Source: Ifrita kowaldi (taxonomy: Eukaryota > Chordata > Aves > Passeriformes > Cinclosomatidae). Taken from it: DNA of 64,000 bases. Below the pieces are notes generated by a model. That model was not told the DNA's origin and did no database searches. It was given only the letters and a program-made list of their open reading frames with translations. Where the stretch lies: contig VZRS01001420.1 in assembly GCA_013398055.1 (NCBI GenBank), forward strand, positions 176,488 to 240,487, given 5' to 3'. The number at the start of each line of letters is the position of its first letter. Within the stretch, counting starts at the first letter, position 1. A program made the position numbers and the translations under genes. This document shows positions 24,988 through 36,368 of the stretch, one piece after another.

Positions 24988-26851
24988 TTTTACCTTAATA
25001 AAAAATTATCCAACACTAAATTATCAAATATATACTTTAAAAACAGAAATTTTCAATTTGTGCAAAAATACCTGAGGAACAGCCAGTGACTTCAAGAAAA
25101 TAAAGTGAAAACTCTAAACTGTTTATGAATTTCAGCAATAAATTTTAAAAATTGAGTAAGTTACAGCACAGGACACATTCTAAACATGTTTGACACAGGT
25201 TTTTTTCTGGAAGATGTTAACTCACACTGAAAAATATTTTTGTGACATTAGAATAATTATAAAATAAAAATGGGAGACAGAGAAAAGAAATCGATTCTCA
25301 CCAACAGTGTAAGAGTTCCAGTTCCTGCTTCTGGACTGATTAATTTCTTCTCCACTACTTCACTTATTCTAAAAATGGATTAATTACATTTCCAAGCATT
25401 TTATATCATACATATACATGAATACTACAAAATGCTAAGAGGAAACTCTGAAAGCAACCCTTTTAAATATTCCCCCCGACTGTTCTTCATGAAATGGGAT
25501 CCACTCTGGGCAAAGAGAATTTCATGCCATGTAAGAAAGAAGGAAGAAGGTGTTTGAAGTCGCTGTGGGAGACACTGGCAGCCCCACAGCACCCTGAGCA
25601 CAAGCCCTTGAAAAGCCCAGAGCTCCCTCAGATCCAGCCTCGGGCTGCAGTGGGCACAGACAGCAAAGGCTGCTGTAGAGGCACCTCCTAGGAAAGGCTG
25701 GGCCATGCTGCTGGGTGAAAGCCTTTTCATGAGGGTAGGAGCATCACTAAGAACATGGCACAAGAAATACATTATTTGGTGAGTGCTCCCAGAGCTTCTA
25801 GAGGTATATCCTATTTCAAACAGAGGGTGACAAACACTGCTGGATCCCACAGTGAAATCCTGTTGACAAATGCAACCTCTCTGTGAGGAATTCTTCTGTT
25901 TCAGAGGCAGCAGATGCACTCTGTGCTGACATGACTGGCATTGGAACTGCAGCATACACAGAAGTCACATAAAACCCACAGCAAGGTCCAGATCATATAT
26001 TAATGTTGCTATAATCCATGCACCAGTCTTCTGCCAAATGTGTCAAATTTTCCTCTATAATAGAGCTATTTTTCTCACTGGGCCATATCCTGCATTTTTG
26101 AGTCACACACATTTTAGACATTTAACAGAGCAACAACTACTTGCAGAGAAAGAAAACTGATTGCAATAACATATCCATTCTCAAAAAACTGCTCTGTTCA
26201 TAAAACAGGTTTGCAATATTGCTTTGCTAACAAGACATGGGCAAGGCTGGCAAGCCTCAAATATTATAAGTCTCTGCTATACCAACTGTATAAAGTCAAT
26301 AGCATAACTCTAATAAATAAAAAATATATCTAAAAATGTAGATTGTCAATAAAAGAGTCAAACAATCAGTTCATGCAACCACAGCACTCACCCATACAAC
26401 AGGACAGGCCCTATACACTCACACCTGCCATTCCAGGCTGGATCCCATAAAATGCCCAATTTTCTCCTCAACAGAGACTATATGGGACTCAGAAAAGGAA
26501 TAAAATGAAATGGAAGGCTCTGCAATTTCATCACATCCTCACAGATATACTAAAATTTAGAGAGCTGTAGCTACAATAACTAGGTTCATTAATTTTTATA
26601 TGTATAAATAGAAGAGTGAATTAATTTTATTGACCTTTTATCTGTGAAAAATAGATAGGAAAATATCCATGGCTAAAGCAGTCAGGAAATTCTGTGTCTT
26701 CCTTAAAAGGTGAGTTATCTACAACTCATTTGCCAGCACTTGCAGAGACATCTAAGCCGATAAATAAAATGAAAAACAATCCCAAAATGCCCACTCAAGA
26801 GCAAAGTGCCTCACAAAAAAGGCCCCATTTAGATTCACACCGTGAACATAC

Positions 26852-27088
26852 CTGGCAAATTCCACTGATGCACATATCCAAGGATTCAATATTGCATCGA
26901 GTACCATCTAGCACTTTTGGGGCAAGCTCCACCACCAAGTTCTTTCCCAGAGCTTGACATTTCAGGGCACACGGTGCAGTAGGATCATTATACACAGGGA
27001 TCCACTCGTAAAAGTGTCCCTGGTACTTGACATCGTTGTAGGCTGAACACTGTTGTGCTCTAAAGTCACCAACATCTGAAGGGCAGTC
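26852..27088 (-). CDS. ADAMTSL3: ADAMTSL3 exon: end of thrombospondin repeat 1 and first part of cysteine-rich module
   Basis: The exon is 237 nt, exactly 79 codons, phase 0 at both ends. The acceptor is TTTTCAG|GAC and the donor CAG|GTATGT. The product runs from DCPSDVGDFRAQQC to LDMCISGICQ. DC is the last cysteine of thrombospondin repeat 1. The remainder is the first part of the ADAMTS-type cysteine-rich module, with six cysteines and the family hallmark stretches QGHFYEW, NDPTAPCALKC, LVVELAPKVLDGTRC and DMCISGICQ. SAYNDVKYQGH and APCALKCQA match ADAMTSL3 better than ADAMTSL1 as I remember them (ADAMTSL1 has SAHNDVKHHGQ and NPCSLKCQA). The module is a non-catalytic part of the family's extracellular scaffold. 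No metalloprotease zinc motif is present, as expected for an ADAMTS-like protein. Confidence 0.97.
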
Positions 27089-28774
27089 CTGAAAACAAAC
27101 CAAAAAAATATTCTTTTTAAACTAGGGAACACTTTGCATTTGCAGTAAAGTTATCTGATGAATAACACAGAAGCTCTTCAGGCAGGCTTGGTTCAAGGAC
27201 TGATGTGCTTTGACAAAGATGCCACACTACAAAGTTTTACTGTGTATATTAAAACAATTTACGTTGCTTAATCCGTTGCTTGGAGTGCAAGTACAGAATA
27301 CCACCCATATTCCAGCAACATGAGAGGATAATTTAAAATGCTAATTTTTATGACACCAGGTAGTACAATTAAAGTCTGGTTCTATAGTAAGAATTAGCTT
27401 TGAAAGGAATCTATGTATTTTAAGCGACTACAGGAGATGTCTGATATTTAATATTTCTCTTTTCAGTAGCTTTTCCCACTAATGGATTTCTGAGGGCTCT
27501 ATACTCATTCATCAATTTACATATCAGAGTAATGAAGGAGGTATTAATGCTACATCTAAATAAAAAAAAATAAAATTTATCTAATTAATTGTTCAGTTCT
27601 GCTTGGAAAAGGGACAAGATCATTATGAGGAAACACCAAAACTTTCAGTGCTTAGTCCTGTAGTCTAACTACAAAGCACCTTCACCTCATGGAAGCAGTA
27701 AGGCTTATTTTGTTGGAATAACACAAACTTCAAATAGGTAACAATTGACCATGTATTTCCAGTTCTAATGAGACAGTTCCGTGCCTTCTCCCACACAGCA
27801 CCTCAGCATACACAGCTGAAAGACCAAATAAGAGAACTGCTTGAAATAAAAAGCTCTAAAATATTTTTTCTACATAAAGCATTACACCCAAACAACGATG
27901 TTAATATTAAACCATGGTGACAGCAATGGAGATGAATACTGATTGATTTGAAAATAACTTTGGTAAAGTACTGGCAGAGGAGTTACTGTGTCAAACAATT
28001 CCTCACTACAGACTTCATTTGAAAGTATGTCCAGTGTCAAAGAGTCCATATGCCAGACTGAAAGGATATTCTTCCAAGAATTCCAACTGCACATATAAGC
28101 CAGATGTGAGGCCGATTTTAACAAAGTTTTGTTTTCATTGGATGGAAGACTGAAGGATTGTGATGTGTCAGCCGAACTCATGGAACTTATTACTAAGTAT
28201 TAGTTAACAATACTGATCCCAAACACTGCTTCAGCCTTATCAGTGAACTGAACCTTCCCCGAATAAAGCTGACAAAATAGCAAGTGCATTATACAGGAGT
28301 GGAGAGTAAAATATGCAGGAGAAAGGTTTGAATTTCAGTCCAATGCCCCCAACAATATTGCACTCAGCTTGGGGGTTTTCTCACCATGGCAAACAGTAGT
28401 CTAGAGCTGCCTCAGAACTGGTTGTGATCTACAAAAAATGCCTTCTAAAAACCAGTATTCTATCTACTGACCCACACATGGAGTTTTTGCAGCTGGGCAC
28501 TGAGCAATTCACTGAGCTTTCCCAGCTAAACTTTTCAGCTCTGTTTAGTTCTACACCCATCAGTGACAATAATTCAGAATGATACTAACACATTCTGTAT
28601 TATTTTTAATCTGGGATAATGCTAGTTTGAGCCATATTTTTTGAACTTATACAATGACAGAATAAGACACAGGGAGTGTTTTACCTCTGCAAAATCCCTC
28701 AAGTGAGAGCTTCTACAAATGTCAAGTAAATACTGTGAGAAGCCACACATATTCACTGCAGTGTCACTCCCGAG

Positions 28775-28820
28775 AAATTCACCAAGTTTGCACTGGTGTA
28801 AATGAGAGCAGAATTTTGGC
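28775..28820. repeat. Possible ancient interspersed repeat fragment
   Basis: TTTGCACTGGTGTAAATGAG followed by AGCAGAATTTTGGCTC resembles the old amniote repeat ending 'CACTGGTGTAAATGAGAGCAGAATTTGGCCC'. It is a short match, so chance is possible. Confidence 0.35.
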
Positions 28821-30130
28821 TCTGACTAATCTGTCACCTCTCATTTTCCACAATAGCAAGTCTAAAAAGCAGAGAGGACTTCAGAGTTCATATGGATACC
28901 ATATGGTTCTCTTCCACCGGTGCAAACAGAGGAGCAGCTAAGGATAAAAAAATAAGTGGGCATTAGATTCAGGTAGAGTTAGAAGCAGTATTTGGGAGCA
29001 CGGTTACTCAGCCATGCATGGCTACATTTTCATCACAAAGAATTAAAGAGCAACCTGTAAAACAGGCAGAGTGATGGCCTTCAGCTGAGGTCTGACAGGC
29101 TGCTGTTACAATCCATTATCGCTGGGTGTTGATGCGATGCCCAGACACAAACACCACAAAGTCAGGATGTCAGCCCTTGGTCACTGTATGTCTCTCATTG
29201 GTTCAACACAATGCAGCTCCTTCCTTCCACTCGCCCCCTGGCTGCTTCAGAGCTCGTGAATTCTCATCTCCCTATTCTCTTTTGGCATCTTCAAAGGACC
29301 CAAAGTGATTCTGGCAGCTCGATTCACATGCCAGCTCCACCTGCTTTATGTCTGAGCTCTGTTCAAAAGCAGGAGCATGAAAAGAGCATCACAGAGGGGT
29401 ATCAAAGAGCTGAAATTATTATCGTTTACATTGTATTAGAATTTGGAGGGCAACCAAGTCCAGATCCCAGTCTTCCAGGGAACAATAAATATTTGTGTAA
29501 AGAAAGGAGTTTAAAGAGTACGAGAACTAAGCACAGAATGAACGCAATCAAGGAAACAAGAGGACTTGTAAACATCAGTTTGATTCCATTAGAGTGGGCT
29601 GGAAAAGTGAAAGGGAGTTTAAAAAATAGAAAGGAAAAGGCATGGCAAAGATGTGAGGGGCAGGCAAGGGTGAACCACGTTTGGGAAGTGGGCAAGGTCG
29701 TAACATCAGACAATGACACATGGGCCCCAGCCCTCATCCTGTTTGTGCATCTCTTTGCTTTTAATCAATTTCAGACATCAATCAATTCATTCCAGCATTC
29801 CCTCTTTCCTCTCAATATTTCACTTTCTTTTTTTTTCTTATTTGTTAAATATTTTTGCTACTAATTTCAGGATTTCTGCAATTTCTTAATTTCAGCAATA
29901 GTTTTTGTCTCACACTCAATCCACTGAAGCATGGCCAGGCCATTTTTAGGTTCACACACTACATAAGGAGCTGAAGACGTATCTACGAGGTCTAATACAC
30001 GAAAATGTTGGCAAAAATAATCACACCCAGACCTCGCAGTGGAATGAAGTGTATTTATGACATGACTTATGAACATATTAGACAGATCTGAAAAAGATGC
30101 TTTAGACATGACCACCATGCAGATTAAAAA

Positions 30131-30153
30131 CACACATATATATACATATATAT
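30131..30153. repeat. CA/TA microsatellite
   Basis: CACACATATATATACATATA and then TAT, a short mixed dinucleotide repeat. Confidence 0.88.
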
Positions 30154-33100
30154 TTATTCCCATTCTTTTTGTGACGGGTGATTAAAAACTACTGCATCCA
30201 AGGGCTGGCTTCCTATGAAATGTATCTTTGAGTTTTGGCAATGACACCATCAGCCTTTGAAAACAAAGCTGACCTGGGAAATCTGTGTCTTTGGAGGCAA
30301 CGTTCATGTACAAAATATGAAGGTTGCATCAGACCCTGTGACTCTTGCCAACAATTACTCCACTGAAAAAAGCACAAAAGAGAAGGCAAGAAAATTCCCA
30401 GTAAAAATGATGACACCAAAGAAAGTCTAGCCCTTTGTCTAGTTTTATTCTTTGAATCTCATTTTGTTGAAACCCAGCCAAAACTGATGAAGTCATTGTT
30501 TTGTTTTCTTTTTGAAATTAGCTTCAGGTTCTGTGTTTTTCCTACACAATTTTCAGGCCACTTCTAAGTAGAATCAAGGTACCTGAGCTGGAAACCACCC
30601 CAGCCAAGGGAGCCTTATGGTGCATCAGCATCATAAATATAAAATAAATAAATGAACAGAGTAGAGAGAAACTATGTAACTCGAGGTGAAATATTATAGT
30701 CTAAAGTAGACACAGTACAGCCAAGATTTTCTGAACGGGATAAATTAGCTGGTTAAGTGGATGCTGGGACAATTATAGATGAATGTGTTGAACAAGTGTG
30801 AGCATTATCTGCATATAATAAAAGTTTATAATGGAATTAAACATGGGGCTATCTTTTACAAAACAGTGTTTTTTTCTGACTGTAGAAAAATCACTCAGGC
30901 AAAAATATAAGCGACTTTTTGGCACACAAGAATGTGAAGTTTATGGGGAAATGGCCCAAATAACTTGTTCTGTGAATAGGACCCTAAAGGATTAACTTAA
31001 ACACTTCCACATAGTGCACATCATAGCATTAGAATGTAACACTATATACAAAAATTGAAATTTAAAAAAAAGGGGGGCAAGAAAGACTGAAAATCTCATT
31101 GAACAACATACAATAGATGGTTTATTTCTCTAAAGTTTCTATATGGAAGGCTGAAAGCACACACGCAGTTTTCGGAAATCATGCACCTGGCATCTCAGTT
31201 ACGATAGAAAGATAAGCAGGCTACACACATGTCTTAATCTTAGCAATTATTTTGTTGCTAAGACCTTGAATTAATTTCTTGATTGAAATATCACTAATAT
31301 TATTCTGGAACCATGCTTGACTTCAATGAACTTACTAGTATTCCATTACAAATCCACATGAAACCAATTTTCTGGTAAAATGATTCTTGTTCTTTTCATT
31401 AGAATGACACACATATTAAGTTGTGCTTCATTTGTACTCCCCAATATAGATGTTAGTGGTGTAATGTATCATGTAGCAAAATTACATTTGCAGACAGCTT
31501 TACACTGGGTATTTATACCGAATGTCTCATGTGGTTACCAGTAATACCTATTAATATGGAAAGAAGTTAGTATAAACTCTTAATTTTCAAACTACATTTT
31601 CACTCCTGAAGTGAGAAGCATTGATTAGAAATAATGCTTTTGGGAAAATTATATAATTTGAAACTAAACTGGCCTAGTAGTCTCAGATTTACATTAGGTG
31701 TAAGGTCCTGTTTCAAGGTTAACTCACATCTAATGTGGGGTTTGGATACAGCGATGCCAATTTCAAACATCAACTGTATTAACAGTGGAAATCTCATTAA
31801 ATACATTTTTCTCAAGAGTTCTTCATTATCTGACCCATAATCTAGGAAAAACCACTCCTGAGAGATTCTGACTGTATCTGAACTGAAATGGAAACCTGAT
31901 CCCTTTCAGACATGCCCCAAAAGCAGAACTGTAAAGGCAGTTTCCTGTCTGGAAATTAACATTTGAATCATCATAAATTCAAACAGATTCACATACAAGG
32001 CGCCTGCCACTTATCGCTTTAAAATAAGACCTAAAGTTAAAAAACAGGCTCCAGCGACTTCAGATAAACTCTCTGGGAGTTCAGAGAGGATATGGAAATC
32101 ATCTTAATTTTCTCAATGCCGAAGCACAAAGCACCTTCACTGCCATCAGCTTTCTACTGCGTAAATCTTGAATCTAAGATGACCTCTTTGTGCTCCTGCA
32201 GGAAGCTGCAGTGCACAGGATGCAGCAGTCAGAGGTGCATTACTGCATGCAATGCACACAAACAGACATCGAGATCAGCAGTGGAGCACTCAGGGGCAGT
32301 TTGCTCATTGCTTACATCCTGACTGGCTGCACGTTATCTTATCACACAGCTTTTAAAGTTCAGGGTATTTTTTGCAGGTAACCTTTTTGTTTATGAGCTC
32401 AGGCCATCGTGCACCAAGCTGCTGGGCCTTTTCTTCTGAAAGGGCAAGGGACAGGGTTTGTCTCCAGAATCTGATTTCTGCATGCACTGGGACTGATTCA
32501 TTTATCACTTCCCCTTGCTTCTGCCAGCAGGAACTTCAGCTGTGGTGGAAAATCCATCCAACACTGAGGAGCGGAGTGTAGAGCAACTCAAGGTGTGAGC
32601 AAGCCTTGTTCTCGAGGAGGGCAGGAGCCAACTGGCACACCAGACACTGCAGGTGTGGCACACTGAAAAGCATGAATGCTCGGTTCTCCTAGGAGATGCA
32701 CTGAGTCAATATATTCACTGGGCAACTTCCAGTGTCAGGCATCTTAAGGAGAGCATGTCACACTCCACAGCTGCCTGCTGCTGGCTAAAATCACGGGATT
32801 GGTAATGACTGAGCATCCCCTGCTCTTGCCTGGGTATAATTCAGCCCAAAGGAAATTCAGGCCTCACCTTTTAGCATTATTATCATTATTAATTACTTAT
32901 TTCCCCTCTGTCTCTTCCGGGATAGGTCATATGACTGCCGCGTTGTACTGCAAGGGAAGCCGTGCAAGGGGCTGAGTGCAGACCACAAACCACCCTGAAT
33001 GACTGTGTTTGTACACGTTATGTAGACAAACAGCACCACAAAGTCCTGCCTGAGCTGCTCACCTTGGACAGCCCAGACCTGGGCTGAAGGGCAGCAGCAC

Positions 33101-33189
33101 TTCAAACAGCACAAAGCAGGACTACAAATCAGTGGAACACGAGTCGTGAAGTTTGCTGCATGTGAATGGTTTTTATAAAACGTGTCCAT

Positions 33190-33211
33190 AAAAATAAAAT
33201 AAAAATAAAAT
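33190..33211. repeat. AAAAT-type simple repeat
   Basis: AAAATAAAATAAAAATAAAA, short and slightly irregular. Confidence 0.88.
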
Positions 33212-33798
33212 GTGATTGCACCACAGTAACAGCAACTGTATGGTCAAAATTCCAGCTTCACAGTCACTCATGGAAATTGTCTGTGCCAGTGCACCTAAAT
33301 GTGCATGTGCTTGCATACAGACATATAAAGATCTGGGTTTAGGCCAACAGAGGGAATATAAGGAGTAATTATCCCATTTAAGATCTGAAAGGGACCCAGG
33401 CACACCTCTGCTCACATGAAGAGTGCCACCATATCACTAATGATCACAAATGATCCAGAGCTCAGTTTAATGCTTCATCTAAAAGACAGCACCCCCAGGA
33501 AAACCACTTGCTAGTTTAAGACAAGAACTGATTTGTTAATCCTCCAGAATGTGTAACTCTCCTAATAAGTGATATAAAACATTCTGAATCACAATTGGCA
33601 CTATAATTTCAAAAGAAAATGTCCATTTGGGAAGTCTAAATTTGAGACCTCATGGTGTCATGCAGACTAAAAGATTTAAAAATGGTAATAATGATGGAAA
33701 GAAAATTATGCACCATAAGGTTTTAAATAAGAAGCAGCATTTCTTAAACTTTAACACATTTTTTGAATGAGTAAAACAGGATTAAAGGCCAGACTCAC

Positions 33799-33844
33799 AT
33801 TACTACTGCAGGTTTTGTATCGAATATTCCGACCTTCACAGTTC
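33799..33844 (-). CDS. ADAMTSL3: ADAMTSL3 46-nt exon: middle of thrombospondin repeat 1
   Basis: This very short exon has one base that completes an arginine codon (AG+G), then 15 codons: NCEGRNIRYKTCSSN. The acceptor is a run of nine T followed by AG on the coding strand, and the donor is AAT|GTGAGT, close to consensus. It supplies the fourth and fifth cysteines of thrombospondin repeat 1 (NC and KTC). The sixth cysteine is the second residue of the next exon, so this one repeat is split over three exons. The human sequence I recall is NCEGQNIRYKTCSNH, which differs at only a few positions. The exon is too short for an ORF scan to show it. It was found from the missing repeat cysteines and confirmed by matching phases on both sides. 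Confidence 0.94.
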
Positions 33845-35582
33845 CTAAAAAAAAAGGTTAAAAATGGTTACACCGTATAACAGCAAAACACAACCTTGCC
33901 TGTTTCACAGCTAGTTATTCTCTCGAAAATTAGACTTTTATTGCTACTGCCCTACCATAATTTGGACTCAAAATACGGGGTTTATACACAAAGGGGATCT
34001 GGGGATTCAACTCGTTACACTGCTGTCTCTCTTCAGCAAAGAACGTGTGACTTTCCCTGTAAGCCCAACTTACTGCAAACCTTATGAAAAACACATTTAT
34101 TTCGTGAAAAGTGCATCTCTAAGCCTGATCTATGCTGATTGCAACCAAGTTATTTCTAATAAAGGGGATGCGACCTAGAGGAGAAGATCAGAATATGTGA
34201 TTCACAAATTAAAGAGAATTCTCATGGACTGCAAGCATAATGTGCCCAGTGCATGTGAATCCTGAAATCCAGGCAGGTCAGACCCTCAGTCTGTTGTTAG
34301 TAGCTGAAATAACAGGCGTATAATAGAGTCATGGTTATTTATTGTGGTCTCATAAATCCGGGGAGGCTGGGTTTCACACTTTTTTTAAAGATACACTCTG
34401 CCAAACTTCTCAATAACGAACGAGCACTTTTGCACAGTGTAAGATACTCTTCTATGTTAAAAATGGCAAAATCAAGCCTTTGAAAGAACTGAAAACATAT
34501 TTCAAATGACTGGACAAGAAATTATAGTTAGTGATTTCTCTAAAATCAGGAGTAGTGTTTTGGAATAATCCCTTCATACCAAAAAGATGTGCCTCACATT
34601 AAAGAATGCGTGCACATACAGCTGGCAATTTACATCTCTTGGACTAAATTTTCTGCTTCTTGCATAAAAATTGATAATAAATAATATTTTTTTTAATAAC
34701 GTGTGAGAGGGATTGAAAAATAGCATTTAAGAAAGAAAAAAAATGGATGCCTGAAGCAAGAATTCAACCAGCTCAAATTACAAGTCTCAAATTTCCAATC
34801 TTTTGCAAGACTCACTGCATCACAACATGCAAGTTAAAAATGTTTATGATATAGACAAACATGAAAACCTTGTTTCACAATTGTGTGTTTCCTGGACATT
34901 ACTACAAAAATCAAACATAGAAAAAACCTTTTAAACTGTACATATGTCAAGGTATGGAAAACACATGTTTTTCACAGGGGAACACATTAAAAATATTAAT
35001 AAAACCACAGTGGAATTTATACTGCTAGAATTTATTGAGCTTGTTTCGCAGTCCCTAACACATTGGTAGATTCTCAAGGCCTCTTACTGGAACTGTTATT
35101 TTTCTCAAAGATCTTTGTGCATTTTTCACTAAAAGAAACAGGCAGTGCTTCAGTCAACCATCTTTAGCTCTGTATTTCATAGAGTGTGCCCTTAACTAGC
35201 ACATCACACTCCAAGCTTTCTTTAAGAAAAAGTGTCTTCCTGCATGATACTGCATTTAACTTAAAAAATCTCAACTAAATAAAAATTTAAACACAATCAT
35301 CAGTTTTAAAAATGTTTAAAAATAGTTCAAGTGAAACAAGCAATTATGGATGCCAGCACAGACACCCCAAAGCTGGCTGGGATCTCTTCTTGCCTGAATA
35401 CAGGCCTAGTGCATTACTCCTACTCTTAGGATTGTACCAACAAGTCCTACGTTAGCCCAGTTTTAGTATTGACGTAAAAGGTTTTCACTGCTGCATCTGC
35501 TGTTCTCTTCAAGCCACACTAAGACTCATCCATGAAAATATATGGCTACCAGGACCACTGCAGAGAAAGAACTGGCAGGGAA

Positions 35583-35848
35583 GAATCAGAGAATCAATTC
35601 AGTTGGAAAAGACCTCTGAGATCATTGAGGCCAACCTGTGACCCACCGCCACCGTGTCAATTTAGACCACGGCACCAAGTGCCAGGTCCAGCCTTTCCTT
35701 AAACACCCCCAGGGATGGTGACTGCACCACCTCCCTAGAGAGCCCATTCAGTGTCTGATCACCCTTTCTGTGAAGAAATTCCTCCTAATGTCCAACCTGA
35801 ATCTCCCTTGGTGCAATTTGAGACTATGGCCTCTCGTCCTCTCCTTTC
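35583..35848 (-). mobile_element. CR1 LINE, 5'-truncated 3' end fragment
   Basis: On the plus strand this begins with the reverse complement of a CR1 3' terminus (GAATCAGAGAATCA, then GTTGGAAAAGACCTCTGAGA). It continues with the antisense of the well-known CR1 tail: ACCACGGCACCAAGTGCCA, CCCCAGGGATGGTGACTGCA, and GTGAAGAAATTCCTCCTAAT. The element therefore lies on the minus strand, the same orientation as the host gene. It keeps about 265 bp of the 3' end and no reverse transcriptase. The 3' end carries the short direct repeat typical of CR1. The match quality suggests a moderately old copy. The 5' boundary near 35848 is approximate. This is the strongest taxonomic marker for a bird in the window. 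Confidence 0.93.
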
Positions 35849-36210
35849 CTAACAGAAAGCAGCATTTGATACATCCGTAGGAGCAGCAGGCACTTGAGCA
35901 TTCTGTCAGGTCATGTCCAAGTGCAGGCTAATTTGTACACAGGGAACTCACCACTTGACTTACAAATAAGTTACATTTGAGAACTCCCCACTCTATTTGA
36001 CCGCACTAAATAAATCATTCCTCCTATTCCACAGTCGTATTTCATAATGTGTTAAAGCTCAGAGTGAAAGCCTAAGTTATTTATTTATCTATTACAAACA
36101 TGCATTAAAAGCAGTATTTTACAACGTTTGACCTATCTGTACACAGCTATAGCTCTCAGAAACAGAAGCAACCAGAAGAGGATTGGAAATGTGGCAGAGC
36201 AGCAGAAGAA

Positions 36211-36224
36211 CACACACACACACA
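36211..36224. repeat. (CA)7 tract beside a splice donor
   Basis: Seven CA units lie within 30 bases of the donor of the 36241-36368 exon. On the coding strand this is a TG repeat just inside the intron. Confidence 0.9.
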
Positions 36225-36240
36225 TCAGCATGTGGCTCAC

Positions 36241-36368
36241 CTGCCATTTAAACATCTCCTCAGAGAGTAGGAGGCTCCCCCTCCACAGGTCCGTGAGCAA
36301 TCACTCCAGGCCCCCCAGGCATCCCAGGAATCATCCTTATCTTCATCTGAGCGGGTAGTTCTGGAGTT
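36241..36368 (-). CDS. ADAMTSL3: ADAMTSL3 exon: first part of thrombospondin type 1 repeat 1
   Basis: The exon is 128 nt: 42 codons plus AG, the first two bases of an arginine codon finished by the next exon. The acceptor follows a very long purine run on the plus strand (about 36371-36412), which is a strong pyrimidine tract on the coding strand. The donor is CAG|GTGAGC. The product begins NSRTTRSDEDKDD and enters a thrombospondin type 1 repeat. WDAWGAW carries the W-x-x-W-x-x-W pattern used for C-mannosylation. CSRTCGGG fits the C-x-x-S/T-C-x-x-G signal for O-fucosylation by POFUT2, a modification known in this family. Three of the six repeat cysteines are here (SDC, RTC, RRC). The segment GGGASYSLRRCL is nearly identical to what I recall of vertebrate ADAMTSL1 and ADAMTSL3. 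The RTTRSDEDKD lead-in favours ADAMTSL3. Confidence 0.95.

Larger units (their letters stand above)
13665..26851 (-). other. ADAMTSL3 intron, about 13.2 kb
   Basis: This intron lies between the two exons of the cysteine-rich module. It holds a CpG cluster and CA repeat at about 14840-14970, a 10-bp unit repeated twice at 19561-19580, short A-runs near 17740, 23010-23050 and 23350, and a perfect 9-bp inverted repeat at 24968-24987. The open frame at 25425-25955 on the minus strand has no domain I recognise. I see nothing else. Confidence 0.85.
27089..33798 (-). other. ADAMTSL3 intron, about 6.7 kb
   Basis: This intron lies upstream of the 237-nt exon. It includes a possible ancient repeat fragment (28775-28820), a CA/TA microsatellite (30131-30153), an AAAAT-type simple repeat (33190-33211), and a plus-strand open frame at 29211-29864 with no recognisable domain. 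The rest shows nothing supported. Confidence 0.85.
33845..36240 (-). other. ADAMTSL3 intron, about 2.4 kb, carrying a CR1 insertion
   Basis: This short intron lies inside the split thrombospondin repeat 1. Its main content is the CR1 fragment at about 35583-35848, plus a (CA)7 tract at 36211-36224 only 16 bases from the donor of the 36241-36368 exon. The remainder is AT-rich with no supported feature. Confidence 0.88.

Noticed and set aside
25425..25955. 176-codon minus-strand open frame rich in Cys and Ser
   Set aside because: Cysteine spacing does not match thrombospondin, immunoglobulin or PLAC domains. It is not flanked by convincing splice sites, and the exons on either side already join in frame.
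28330..28490. Second MIR-like SINE (CCAGTATTCTATCTACTGACCC resembles a MIR tail)
   Set aside because: The core is not recognisable and the order of blocks is unclear.
29211..29864. 217-codon open frame on the plus strand, the longest in the window
   Set aside because: It has no recognisable domain or motif, lies wholly within an ADAMTSL3 intron, and is overlapped by another open frame on the opposite strand. A chance frame of this length is plausible in 64 kb examined in six frames.
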